Below the pieces are notes generated by a model that was not told the DNA's origin, ran no database searches, and saw only the letters and a program-made list of their open reading frames with translations. 64,000 nucleotides of DNA, from the NCBI RefSeq assembly GCF_016509475.1, contig NC_057361.1, forward strand, positions 65,575,445 to 65,639,444, given 5' to 3'. The stretch comes from Prionailurus bengalensis. Taxonomy: Eukaryota > Chordata > Mammalia > Carnivora > Felidae. Positions 45,248 through 56,804 of the stretch are shown in pieces; within the stretch, counting starts at the first letter, position 1; each line of letters starts with the position of its first letter. The position numbers were made by a program, and so were the translations under genes.

Positions 45248-48200
45248 TCAGGATCCACATAAGAGTGAAACCATATGGTATCTGTCTTTCTCTTTATGGC
45301 TTATTTCACTTAGCATAGCAATCTCCAGTTCCATCCATGTTGCTACAAAGGGCCATATTTCATTCTTTCTCATTGCCACATAGTACTCCATTGTGTATAT
45401 AAACCACAATTGTTTTATCCATTAATCAGTTGATGGACATTTTGGCTCTTTCCATAATTTGGCTATTGTTGAGAGTGCCGCTATAAATATTGGGATAAAA
45501 GTGCCCCTATGCATCAGTACTCCTGTATCCCTTGGGTAAATTCCTAGCAGTGCTATTGCTGGGTCATAGGGTAGGCCTATTTTTAATTTTCTGAAGAACC
45601 TCCACACTATTTCCAGAGTGGGTGTAACAGTTTGCATTCCCACCAACAGTTCAAGAGGGTTCCCGTTTTCAACATCCTTGCCAGCATCTATAGTCTCCTG
45701 ATTTGTTCATTTTGGCCACTCTGACTGGCGTGAGGTGATATCTAAGTGTGGTTTTGATTTGTTTTTCCCTGATGAAGAGCGACGTTGAGCATCTTTTCAT
45801 GTGCTTGTTGACCATCGGGATGTCTTCTTTAGAGAAGTGTCTAGTCATGTTTTCTGCCCATTTCTTCACTGGGTTATTTGTTTTCAGGGTGTGGAGTTTG
45901 GTGGGCTCTTTATAGATTTTGGATACTAGCCCTTTGTCCGATATGTCATTTGCAAATATGTTTTCCCATTCCATTGGTTGCCTTTTAATTTTGTTGGGTG
46001 TTTCCCTTGTTGTATAGCAGCTTTTTTTCTTCATAAGTTCCCAGTAGATCATTTTTGCTTTTAATTGCCTTGCCTTTGGGGATGTGTCAAGTAAGAAATT
46101 GCTATGGCTGAGGTCAGAGAGGTCTTTTCCTGCTTTCTCCTCTAGGGTTGTGATGGTTTCCTGTCTCACATTCAGGTCCTTTATCCATTTTGAGTTTATT
46201 TTTGTGAATGGTGTGAGAAAGTGCTCTAGTTTCAATCTTCTGCATGTTGCTGTCCAACTCTCCCAGCACCATTTGTTAAAGAGACTGTCTTTTTACCATT
46301 GGATGTTCTTTCCTGTGTTGTCAAAGATTAGTTGGCCATTCGTTTGTGGGTCTAGTTCTGGGGTTTCTATTCTATTCCATTGGTCTATGTGTCTGTTTTT
46401 GTGCCAATACCATGCTGTCTTGATGATTACAGCTTGTAGTAGAGGCTAAAGTCTGGGATTGTGATGCCTCCTGCTTTGGTCTTCTTCAAAATTCCTTTGG
46501 CAATTCGGGGCCTTTTGTGGTTCCATATGAATTTTAGGATTGCTTGCTCTAGTTTCGAGAAGAATGCTGGTGCAGTTTTGATTGGGATTACATTGAATGT
46601 GTAGACAGCTTTGTGTAGTATTGACATTTTGACAATATTTATTCTTCCAACCAATGATCATGGAATGTTTTTCCATTTCTTTATATCTTCTTCAATTTCC
46701 TTCATAAGATTTGTATACTTTTCAGCATACAGATCTTTTACGTGTTTGGTTAGATTTATTCCTAGGCATTTTATGCTTCTTGTTGCAATTGTGAATGGGA
46801 TCAGTTTCTTTATTTTTCTTTCTGATGCTTCATTGTTAGTGCATAAGAATGCAACTGATTTCTGTACATTGATTTTGTATCCTGCGACTTTGCTGAATTC
46901 ATGTATCAGTTCTAGCAGACTTCTGGTAGAGTCTATAGGATTTTCCATGTATAATATCATGTCATTTGCAAAAAGCGAAAGCTTAACTTCATCTTTGCAA
47001 TTTTGATGCCTTTTATTTCCTTTTGTTGTCTGATTGCTGATGCTAGAACTTCCAACACTATGTTAAACACCAGCGGTGAGAGTTTTCATCCCTGTCGTGT
47101 TCCTGATCTCACGGAAAAAGCTCTCAGTCTTTCCCCATTGACGATGATGTTAGTTGTGGGTTTTTCATAAATGGCTTTTATGATCTTTAAGTATGTTCCT
47201 TCTAGGCCGACTTTCTCAAGGGTTTTTATTAAGAAAGGGTGCTGGATTTTGTCAAAGGCCTTTTCTGCATCGATGGACAGGATCATATGGTTCTTCTCTT
47301 TTCTTTTATTAATGTGATGTATCACGTTGATTGATTTGTGAATGTTGAACCAGCCCTGCAGCCCAGGAATGAATCCCACTTGATCATGATGAATAATTCT
47401 TTTTATATGCTGTTGAATTCGATTTGCTAGTATCTTATTGAGAATTTTTGCACCCATATTCATCAGGGATATTGGCCTGTAGTTCTCTTTTTTTCCTGGC
47501 TCTCTGTCTGGTTTAGGAATCAAAGTAATACTGGCTTCATAGAATGAGTCTGTATGTTTTCGTTCCCTTTCTATTTCTTCGAATAGCTTGAGAAGCATAG
47601 GTATTATCTCTGCTTTAAATGTCTGGTAGAACTCCCCTGGGAAGCCATCTGGTCCTGGACTGTTATTTGTTGGGAAATTTTTGTTGACTGATTCAATATC
47701 CTCATTGGTTATGGGTCTCTTCAAGCTTTCTATTTCCTCCTGATTGACTTTTGGAAGAGTGTGGGTGTTTAGGAATTTGTCCATTTCTTCCAGGTTGACC
47801 AATTTGTTGGCACATAATTTTTCAGAGTATTCCCTGTTAATTGTTTGTATCTCTGAGGGATTGGTTGTAATAATTCCATTTTAATTCATGATTTTACCTA
47901 TTTGGGTCATCTCCCTTTTCTTTTTGAGAAGCCTGGCTAGAGGTTTATCAATTTTGTTTATTTTTTCAAAAAACCAACTCTTGTTTTCATTGATCTGCTC
48001 TACAGTTTTTATTAGATTGTATATTGTTTATTTCTGCTCTGATTATATTATTTCTCTTCTTCTGCTGGGTTTAGGCTGTCTTTGCTGTTCTGCTTCTATT
48101 TCCTTTTTGTGTGCTGTTAGATTTTGTATTTGGGATTTTTCTTGTTTCTTGAGATAGGCCTGAATTGCAATGTATTTTCCTCTCAGGACTGCCTTCGCTG

Positions 48201-49075
48201 CCTCCCAAAACGTTTGGATTGTTGTATTTTCATTTTCATTTGTTTCCATATATTTTTTGATTTCTTCTCCAATTCCCTGGTTGACCCATTCATTTTTTAG
48301 TAGGGTGTTCTTTAACCTCCATGCTTTTGGTGGTTTTCCAGACTTTTTCTTGTGGTTGATTTCAAGCTTCATAGCACTGTGGTCTGAAAGTAAGCATGGT
48401 ATAATTTCAGTTTTTTTATACTTATGAAGGGCTCTTTTGTGACCCAATATGTGATCTATCTTGGAGAATGTTCCATGTGCACTCAAGAAGAAAGTATATT
48501 CTGTTGCTTTGGGATGCAGACTTCTAAATATATCTGTCAAGTCTATCTGATCCAATGTGTCATTCAGGGCCCTTGTTTCTTTATTGACCGTGTGTCTAGA
48601 TGATCTATCCATTTCTGTAAGTGGAGTGTTAAAGTCCTCTGCAATTACCACATTCTTATCAATAAGATTGCTTATGTTTGTGAGTAATTGTTTTATATAT
48701 TTGGGGGCTCCTGTATTCGCTGCATAGACATTTATAATTGTTAGCTCTTCCTGATGAATAGACCCTGTGATTATTACATAATGCCCTTCTTCATCTCTTG
48801 TTACAGCCTTTAATTTAAAGTCTAGTTTGTCTGATATAAGTATGGCTACTCCAGCTTTCTTTTGACTTCCAGTGGCATGATAAATAGTTCTCCATCCCCT
48901 CACTCTCAATCTGAAGGTGTCCTCAGGTCGAAAATGAGTCTCTTCTAGACAGCAAATAGATGGGTCTTGTTTTTGTTTTTTTTTTTATCTATTCTGATAC
49001 CCTATGTCTTTTGGTTGGCACATTTAGTCCATTTATATTTAGTGTTATTATCGAAAGATATAGGTTTAATATCAT
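45248..49075 (-). pseudogene. L1 ORF2 remnant, long but broken
   Basis: The ATG at 49,075 is followed by the usual ORF2 opening and an early stop (SE-stop). The endonuclease is open for 288 aa (48,043-48,909) with GWRTIYHATGSQ, SKIDHILGH and the catalytic SDHSAMKLEINH, but VIAEDFNTPL carries E where G is usual before DFN. RT is open for 238 aa (47,086-47,802) with SPGPDGFPGEFYQ, RPISLMN and SIDAEKAFDKIQHPF. The catalytic FADD box is FAND near 46,965. It ends SLLCGS at 45,248. Frameshifts separate these blocks. Confidence 0.93.
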
Positions 49076-49127
49076 TGTGATGCTCGTAGGTTTCATGCTT
49101 GTAGCGATGTCTCTGGTACTTTGTCAC

Positions 49128-50021
49128 ACAGGATCCCCCTTAGGATCTCTTGTAGGGCTGGTTTCACGGTGATGAATTCCTACAGTTTTTGTTTGTTTGG
49201 GAAGACCTTTATCTCTCCTTCTATTCTAAATGACAGACTTGCTGGATAAAGGATTCTCAGCTGGATATTTTTTCTGGTCATCACATTGAAGATCTCCTGC
49301 CATTCCTTTCTGGCCTGCCAAGTTTCAGTAGAGAGATAGGTCACGAGTCTTATAGGTCTCCCTTTACATGTTAGAGCACCTTTATCTCTAGCTGCTTTCA
49401 GAATTTTCTCTTTATCCTTGTATTTTGCCAATTTCACTATGATATGTCATGCAGAAGATCGATTCAAGTTACGTCTGAAGGGAGTTCTCTGTGCCTCTTG
49501 GATTTCAATGCCTTTTTCCTTCCCCAGATCAGGGAAGTTCTCAGCTATGATTTCTTCAAGTACACCTTCAGCACCTTTCCCTCTCTCTTTCTCCTCTGGA
49601 ATACCAATTATGTGTAGATTATTTCTCTTTAGTGCATCACGTGTTTCTCTAATTTTCCCCTCATACTCCTGGATTTTTTTATCTCTCTTTTTCTCAGCTT
49701 CTTCTTTTTCCATAATTTTATCTTCTAGTTTACCTATTCTCTCCTCTGCCTCTTCAATCTGAGCCGTAGTTGTCTCCATTTTATTTTGCAATCATTGATA
49801 GCATTTTTTAGCTCCTCCTGGCTCTTCCTTAGTCCCGTGATCTCTGTAGAAAGAGATTCTCTGCTGTCTTTTATACTGTTTTCAAGCCCAGAGATTAATT
49901 TTATGACTATTATACTAAATTCACTCTCTGTTATATTGTTTAAATCGTTTTTGATCAGTTCATTAGCTGTTGTTATTTCCTGGACATTTTTCTGAGGGGA
50001 ATTCTTCCGTTTCATCATCAT
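49128..50021 (-). pseudogene. L1 ORF1 remnant, broken
   Basis: MMMKRKNSPQKNVQEITTANEL start at 50,021, a coiled coil (TTAQIEEAEERIGKLEDKIMEKEEAEKKRD…), the RNA-binding part IIGIPEEKERGKGAEGVLEEI and the C-terminal tail LSFRIEGEIKVFPNKQKL near 49,200. A frameshift near 49,790 and a stop near 49,440 break it. The downstream boundary is approximate because the usual stop is lost. Confidence 0.88.
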
Positions 50022-50955
50022 GGATAGTCCCTGGTTGGTGGGGGACTGCAGGGCACTTCCCCTGTGCTGTCTTGAATAAATTGCGTTGGTGGGCGGGGCC
50101 ACATTCAGACCTGATTTCTGCCCCTACCCCACCACTGGGGCCACAGTCAGACTAGTGAGTACCTTCTCTTCCCCTCTCCTAGGGGCGGAATTCAATGTGG
50201 GGTGTCGTGGCCTGTGGGTCACATGGGTCAGTGTGGGTTAGTTGCACACTGCCAGGCTTGTGCTGCTGGGGATCTGGCATATTAGCTGGGGTGGATCAGC
50301 AAGGTGCATAGGGGCAGGAGGGGCAGGCTCAGCTCACTTTTCCTTCGGAGATCCACCTCAGGAGGGGCTCTTCGCACTGGGAGGGAGTCAGACCTGCTGC
50401 TGGAGGGATGGATCCACAGAAGCACAGCCTTGGGTGTTTGCATGGTGCAAGCAAGTTCCCTGGCAGGAACTGGTTCCCTTTGGGATTTTGGCTGGGGGAT
50501 GGGTGAGGGAGATGGCACTGGTGAGCGCCTTTGTTCCCCGCCAAGCTGAGCTCTGTCGTCAGGGGCTCAACAGCTCTCCCTCCCATTGTCCTCCATCCCT
50601 CCCGTTCTCCGAGCAGAGCTGTTAGCTTATAACCTTTCAGATGTCAAGTCCCGCTTGCTGTCAGAACACACTCCGTCTGGTCCTTCAGCTTTTGCAAGCC
50701 AGACTTGGGGGCTCTGCTTGGCCGGCAGGCCGCCCCTCCACCCTTGCTCCCTCCCGCCAGTCCATGGAGCGTGTACCGCGTCTCCATCCTTCCTACCCTC
50801 TTCTGTGAGCCTCTCATCTGCGCTTGGCTCCAGAGACTCCGTTCTGCTAGTCTTCTGGTGGTTTTCTGGGTTATTTAGTCAGGTGTAGGTGGAATCTAAG
50901 TGATCAGCAGGAGGCGTGGTGAGCCCAGCATCCTCCTACACCGCCATCTCTTTTA
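50022..50955 (-). promoter_or_regulatory. L1 5' UTR, relic internal promoter region
   Basis: GC-rich, homologous to 4,627-5,553 and 29,163-30,089 but clearly diverged from them. The several 60-130 aa frames in it are incidental. Confidence 0.75.
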
Positions 50956-50964
50956 TAAATTTTG

Positions 50965-51060
50965 TTGGGAAAACTGGAAAGCAACATGCAATATAATGAA
51001 AGTGGACCACTTTCTTACACCATACACAAAAATAAATTCAAAATGGATTAAAGGCCCGGA
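50965..51060 (+). mobile_element. Short L1 ORF2 fragment in opposite orientation
   Basis: Plus-strand text GGGAAAACTGGAAAGCAACA, CCACTTTCTTACACCATACA and TTCAAAATGGATTAAAGG is ORF2 C-terminal sequence. It abuts the 5' end of the minus-strand L1. Confidence 0.85.
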
Positions 51061-51859
51061 TCTTCCTTTCACTTCATTAAAATAGTTCAAATAATGATGT
51101 GTCACTGTTTGTTAACTTATGTGCACATCCTAGGCTGTGTAATATCTTGGCGCTTTAGGCATGAAAGGGGTAGGCCTCTCTTGCCTCTAAGTGGCAGTCG
51201 TAAGGAGAACTTATAGGAATTCCAATTAAAGGTAAATAGTTTTGAGGGTGTTGTTAAGACAGAGATAAACTTATTGGGTGTGGTCATCCTCCTACAAGAT
51301 ATTCAGCCAACCACCTTCACAAAGCAAATTATAGGAATCCTACCCCTTTTGGCACTAATCCACAGAGCCTTTGAATCTCTACTACTGCTGTTCATAGGCA
51401 TAAACCATGCAGAATCATCTAGGTGTGAGTGGAATTTTCAGGTGCAAGAATTTTCTAAAAAACATGAATGGAGCAAATAATTCTATCAAATATTTAACTT
51501 GGCAGTGATGTTTATGATGTGTATTTTACCTCTTAATAATTATAATTTGGACATGTTGGTACTTGTTCTGAAAGTGAAATTTTATTAAGACCCATGTTTA
51601 TTTAACCAGGTAGAGGAAAACGGGATCATTAGAGAATAGCAATCTTGGAATAAGGAAGCATATGTATGTATTTTCATTTTTTACCCTCATAAATAGCACC
51701 TGGGTTTTGAAATTTTGTGTATGAAGTTGTATATGTTCTTATTTTAAAACTCTGAGAAATGGCTTTTTAAAAAAAAAAGTATGTTTACCATGGCTGCTGA
51801 CATAAACATAGCATTTAAATTTAAAGAGTTAATTAAGAAGTACAAACAGAAAGTGTTTG
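51061..51859. other. Unique DNA, no gene recognised
   Basis: About 800 bp without recognisable repeat or coding signal. The 68-aa frame at 51,274-51,480 shows no family text. Confidence 0.55.
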
Positions 51860-51877
51860 AAATATGAATATTACTTT

Positions 51878-53284
51878 TTTTTACTTCAAGTGTTTATTTA
51901 AATTCCAGTCAGTTAACATACAGTGTAAAATTAATTTCGTGTGTAGAATTTAGTGATTCATCACTTACATACAACACTCAGGGCTCATCAAAACAACTGT
52001 ACTCCTTAATACCCATCACCAATCTAACCCACCTCCTTTCCATCTCCCCTCCATTAACCCTGAGTTTGTTCGCTATCATTAAGAGTCTGTTTCCTGTTTT
52101 GCCTCTCCCTTCTTTTCTCCTGTGTTAATCTGTTTTCTTTCTTACATTCCACGTATGAGTGAAATCATATGGTATTTGTCCCTGTCTGACTTATTATGCT
52201 TAGCATAGTACTCTCTATGTCCAGTAATGTCATTGCAAATGGCAAGATTCCATTGTTTTTGATGCCAGAGTAATATTCCATTGTGTATGTATGCCACATA
52301 TTCTTTACCCATTCATCAGTCAATGTAAATTTGGGTTCTCTCCATAGTTTGGCTATTTTTGATAATGCTGTTATAAACATCAAGATGCATGTCCCTTCAA
52401 ACCTGTATTTTTGTATGCTTTGGGTAAATACCTAGTAGTGAAATTGTGGATCATTGTAGTTCTATTTTTAACTTTTTGAGGCACCTCCATACTGTTTTCC
52501 AGAGTGGCTGCACCAGTTTCCATTCCCACCAACAGTGTAATACTGTTCCCCTTTCTCCACATCCCCACCAACACCTGTTGTTTCCTGTGTTGTTAATTTT
52601 AGCCATTCTTACAGGTGTGAGGTCATATCTCATCATGGTTTTGATCTGTATTTCCCTGATGATGAGAGATATTGAGCATGTTTTCATGTGCCTGTCAGCC
52701 ATCTGTATGTCTTCTTTAGAATAATGTGTATTCATGTCTTCTGCCCATTTCTTAACTGAATTATTTTGGGGGGGGTGTAGATTTTGATAAGTTTTTTATA
52801 GATTTTGGGTACTGACCCTTTTCCAGGTATGTCATTTGCAAATGTATTCTCCCATTCTGTAGGCTGCCTTTTAGTTTTGTTGATTGTTTTCTTGGCTTTG
52901 CATAAGCTTTTAAAAAAAAAAAAACTTACCTAAATTCAAGTTACAGACTGTGTAGTATTGGTTTCAGGAGTAGAACCCAGGATTCACCACTTCTGTATAA
53001 CACGGAGTGCTTATACTTATAAGTGCCCTCCTTAATGCCCATTACCCATTTAGCCCATTCTCCCACCCATCTTGTCTTTCTCTGGATAAATTATTTTGCT
53101 TAGCATAAAATACTCTAGTTTCATCCGTTGTTGCCAATGGCAAGATTTCATTGTTTTTGATCTCCGAGTAATATCCTATTATGTATATAATGTTTATAGC
53201 AGCACTATAAACAATAGCCAAATTATGGAAAGATCCCAAATGCCCATCAAGTGATTAACGGATAAAGAAGATGTCAAAGAATGT

Positions 53285-53318
<34 letters not shown>

Positions 53319-53657
53319 GTGCTGCTATAAAGAGCACAGTGCTCCTTCAAATCTGTATTTTTGTATCCTTGGGATAAATACCTAGTAGTGCAACTTCTGG
53401 GTCATAGGGTAGTTTATTTTTAATTTTTGAGAAACCTTCATACAGTTTTCGAGAATGGCTGCACCAGTTTGCATTCCCACCAATAGTGCAAAAGCTTTTC
53501 ATCTTGATAAGGTCCCAATAGTTTATTTTTGCTTTTGTTTCCTTCAACTCAGGACACATATCTAGAAAAATAGTTTTTAAGACCAATGTCAAAGAGGTTA
53601 CTGACTGTGTTCTCCTCTAAGGGTTTGATGATGTCCTGTCTCACATTTAGGTCTTTA
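51878..53657 (-). mobile_element. L1 3' fragment with a second L1 nested inside
   Basis: The outer L1 is minus-oriented: 3' UTR from 51,878, ORF2 C-terminal text to 52,911, then, after an interruption, ORF2 continues at 53,492 (AAGCTTTTCATCTTGATAAG) to 53,657. A perfect 18-bp target duplication AAATATGAATATTACTTT flanks it at 51,860-51,877 and 53,658-53,675. Confidence 0.9.
52912..53491 (-). mobile_element. Inner L1 insertion with a small inverted block
   Basis: 3' UTR text from about 52,925 on minus, then a plus-oriented block (about 53,187-53,315, ATGTTTATAGCAGCACTATA … with (GT)n), then minus-oriented ORF2 text ending at TAGTGCA (53,490). Flanked by AAGCTTTT at 52,904-52,911 and 53,492-53,499, and the outer L1 is collinear across the gap. 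Confidence 0.82.
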
Positions 53658-53675
53658 AAATATGAATATTACTTT

Positions 53676-54150
53676 ATCAGTTAAGCAAGAAGGCAGTGGG
53701 GATTTTGTGCAGAAGATTTATATTATTCAGAGGCATAAGATAACTAAATGTGTCTTTGGTACGTCAAGGCCTGGGGTAACGACAAGGGATAAGACCAGAA
53801 AGTAAAGATAGGAAAGATCAAAAGGCATTTTGAAGCTATGCTAAGAATTTTTTTCCTCATACTCTATATTATTGTTTCCAAAAATTAACTGGAAATTTTT
53901 AGTTTTATGAATATCTTCAGATGTCACCATGACCCCAGGTGTCAAGCAGACATGGTTTTAGGTCCAGAACTTCTGCTTTAATCATAAAAGTAACTTTTTA
54001 ATTTTTGACACCCTGTTTTTAATAGACTCACATAGTAAAAATAGACTCTGTATGAGTTTATTGCTAAAACAAAGTGTAGAAATATTGTCATACATGATTA
54101 GGTGTAATGGAAAATTATTAAGCAAGATAATATGTAATCTAATTTACATT
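53676..54150. other. Unique DNA, no gene recognised
   Basis: No repeat family or coding signal recognised. Confidence 0.55.
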
Positions 54151-54164
54151 AAAAAATATTCTGG

Positions 54165-54371
54165 GGGCGCCTGGGTGGCTCCATCGGTTGAGTGTCCGAC
54201 TTCAGCTCAGGTCATGATCTTACGGTCTGTGAGTTCGAGCCCCGCATCAGGCTCTGTGTGGACAGCTCAGAGCCTGGAGCCTACTTTGGATTCTGTGTCT
54301 CCCTCTCTCTGACCCTCCCCCATTCATGCTCTCTCTATGTCTCAAAAATAAATAAACATTAAAAAATTTTT
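54165..54371 (+). mobile_element. tRNA-derived SINE (SINEC type), plus strand
   Basis: GGGCGCCTGGGTGGCTCCAT head, B box GTTCGAGCCCC, CT-rich body and an AATAAATAAACATT tail. Duplication AAAAA(A/G)TATTCTGG at 54,151-54,164 and 54,372-54,385. Confidence 0.96.
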
Positions 54372-54651
54372 AAAAAGTATTCTGGATGCTCTGTAAAGAA
54401 TGGATTTGTATAGGGGCATGAGTGGTGACATGAAGGACAGTTTGGAAGCTGTTAACCAAAATAGGTAATAAGAGTGTCTGGGCATTGGGTACAGGTAATG
54501 GAAATTAAGATAAATGGATAATTGAAAATTAGATGATGGGATTTTTATGCCTATCTACATTTATAAAATTGCTTTTTCTTCTGGGGAAAGTGTTGCTCTT
54601 TTTCTGTTAACTCTCTGCTTAGTGTGGAAAATACCTAAAATATAAAAGTAA

Positions 54652-54846
54652 AATAAATACCTAGTAGTGCAATTGCTGGGTCGTAGGGTAATTCTACTTT
54701 TAATTTTTTGAGGAACCTCCATACTGTTTTCCAGAGAAGCTGCACCAGTTTGCATTCCCACCAACAATGCAAAAGAGATCCTCTTTCTCCGCATCCTCAC
54801 CAACATCTGTTGTTGCCTGAGTTGTTGAATTGATAAAGAAGATGCG

Positions 54847-54900
<54 letters not shown>

Positions 54901-55262
54901 GAGTATTACTCAGCAATCAAAAGAATGAAATCTTGCTATTTGCAACTACATGGATGGAACTAGAGGGTATTATGTTAAGCGAAATTAGTCAGAGAAAGAC
55001 AAATACCATAAGACTTCACACATATGAGGACTTTAAGAGACAACACATGAACATAAGGGAAGGGAAACAAAAATAATATAAAAACAGGGATGGGGACAAA
55101 ACAGAAGAGACTCATAAATATGGAGAACAATCAGAGGGTTACTGGAGAGGTTGTGGGAGAGGGAATGGGCTAAATGGGTAAGGGGCATTAAGGAATCTAC
55201 TCCTGAAATCATTGCTGCACTATATGCTAACTAATTTGGATGTAAATTTAAAAAAAATTTAA
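54652..55262 (+). mobile_element. 5'-inverted (twin-primed) L1 3' fragment
   Basis: 54,652-54,826 is ORF2 C-terminal text on the minus strand. From about 54,830 the next part of the same L1 follows on the plus strand (GATAAAGAAGATGCGGCATA, (AC)n at 54,857-54,898, then 3' UTR and A-rich end). About 130 bp between the two parts is missing, as is common at twin-priming junctions. Confidence 0.85.
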
Positions 55263-56804
55263 ATTAAAAAAGAGTAAAACATAATAAATAAAATAAAGGA
55301 AATAAAACTTATCTACAGTTTTATTACTGTAATGCAAGCACTGCCAATCTTTATTTTATCCTCTTGCATTCCTTTTTCTCTCTCTACCTCCTCCCTTTCT
55401 TCCATTAAATATCTATATCTATATCTATATCTATATCTATATCTATATCTATATATAGATATAGATATAGATATATAGATATAGATATATATCAGTCCTA
55501 TATTTTAAATGTGCTCATCTCCAGTATTTCCTTTGTCTATAATGGAAGCTATTTTTAACCAGAGGGTATTTATTAGATATAACTGTATACAGATGGATAT
55601 AGTAAATCTAATAGTTACATCACCTTGCCACAAAAGATGATTAAAAATGTTGCTTACTTTTGTTAAGAATAATTCTTGAGATTTTTTTTTTCCTCCAGTG
55701 AGTTGGTTGCTAGGTCACTCTATGGGGATCATTGAAATGTGACTACTAGCTATAATGATAACTCTTGAACATGCATAAATAAAACATAATGTATTCATTA
55801 GCAAATATAAGGATTTATAATAAATTCTGAAATTTTTATAAGGTGTCCAAAAGCATGAAATTTTCTTCTATAATGCTAAGATTAAATATGAAATACAATA
55901 TATATTATTAATATAAGTAATACATAATTATTTTAAGGAAAGGACTAAATATCTGATGAAAGGGAAAAAAGTCAAAATTAGAAAATGAAAAAGTATCATA
56001 TTTTTCCTCAATGCTTCAACTTTTATAGTATATAAAAATCATTCCTGGTAAAAAGTATTAGGAAAGAAAATTCATTTATAAGATATTAGAATTGGAAGGG
56101 ACCTTAGATATTATCTAAAGTAAGGCTTCATTTTACAGTTGATAAAATTGAGGCCCAGAGAGGAGAGTGCTCAAAATTGTTGTTTGCAGAGCTGAGACTA
56201 GAACTCATTTCAATTATGTTTCTACTTTTTCATATTTCTACACACACACAAATAGACACATTTTCTAGTACACTTCTATGCATTTATCTCTGTTTTTACA
56301 ATTGCCTACTCCTTACTGTTATCAATGTGTTTTTTTTTTCTGATGTCTTTCCTGTCTGAACCAATAGTTATATCCAGTCCATTCTACCATGTCTTCTTCA
56401 GGCTAGGGAGTAGGAAGGAAAGTAACCTCAGTTACTAGGTGTTCATAACCATTATTCTTCCAAATATGTAACACTTCATCCGATAACAAAGCTGAATAAT
56501 ATTATGTCAGAACACCTGTTTGACAATAGTTTCAATTAACTGAATGCCTGAGGTAGTTATTTCTTGGTGAATAAATTTGGGAGTTAACTGAGGCTTAAAA
56601 GAAAAAAAAATAATACACTTTGGCAGTCTTTACAAATTGCTGCAGGTTCACTTCTAGATATTATATAGTTGAGTGATTGTAATTTGATATCTTTTGTTCA
56701 TATTTTTTTTTCCTACTGAAGATATTACAAGACCCGCTTGAATGTTACTTCTCATTTAGGACTAGAGACGTAAAGGATACACAAATGGCTGAGCTTTATA
56801 TGTA
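55263..56804. other. Mostly unique AT-rich DNA, no gene recognised
   Basis: Includes a hairpin-like microsatellite (55,410-55,492) and a weak MIR-like stretch at about 56,085-56,215 (TTGAGGCCCAGAGAGGAGAG, CAGAGCTGAGACTAGAACTC). No coding exon recognised. Confidence 0.55.
55410..55492. repeat. (ATCTAT)n followed by (AGATAT)n, self-complementary
   Basis: Seven or so ATCTAT units turn at about 55,451-55,456 into AGATAT units, so the two halves can pair as a hairpin. Confidence 0.95.

Larger units (their letters stand above)
45015..50960 (-). mobile_element. L1 retrotransposon, near full length, minus strand
   Basis: About 5.9 kb. The 3' end has oligo-T then CAATATATAAAGTTTATTGT, followed by 3' UTR, ORF2 remnant, ORF1 remnant and the GC-rich 5' UTR ending at the GCCGCC/CACCGCCATCTC block near 50,950. 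No target duplication is obvious. Same subfamily style as the L1s at 1 kb, 29 kb and 61 kb. Confidence 0.94.

Noticed and set aside
48043..48909. 288-aa open frame, the longest in the window, as a possible gene
   Set aside because: It is the endonuclease part of L1 ORF2 (SDHSAMKLEINH, DHILGH), followed by frameshifts and the broken RT, so it is not an independent gene.
50242..50888. Overlapping GC-rich frames of 80-130 aa on both strands
   Set aside because: They fall in an L1 5' UTR. GC-rich DNA has few stops by chance, and the frames are not maintained in the homologous 5' UTRs at 4.7-5.5 kb and 13.1-14.0 kb.
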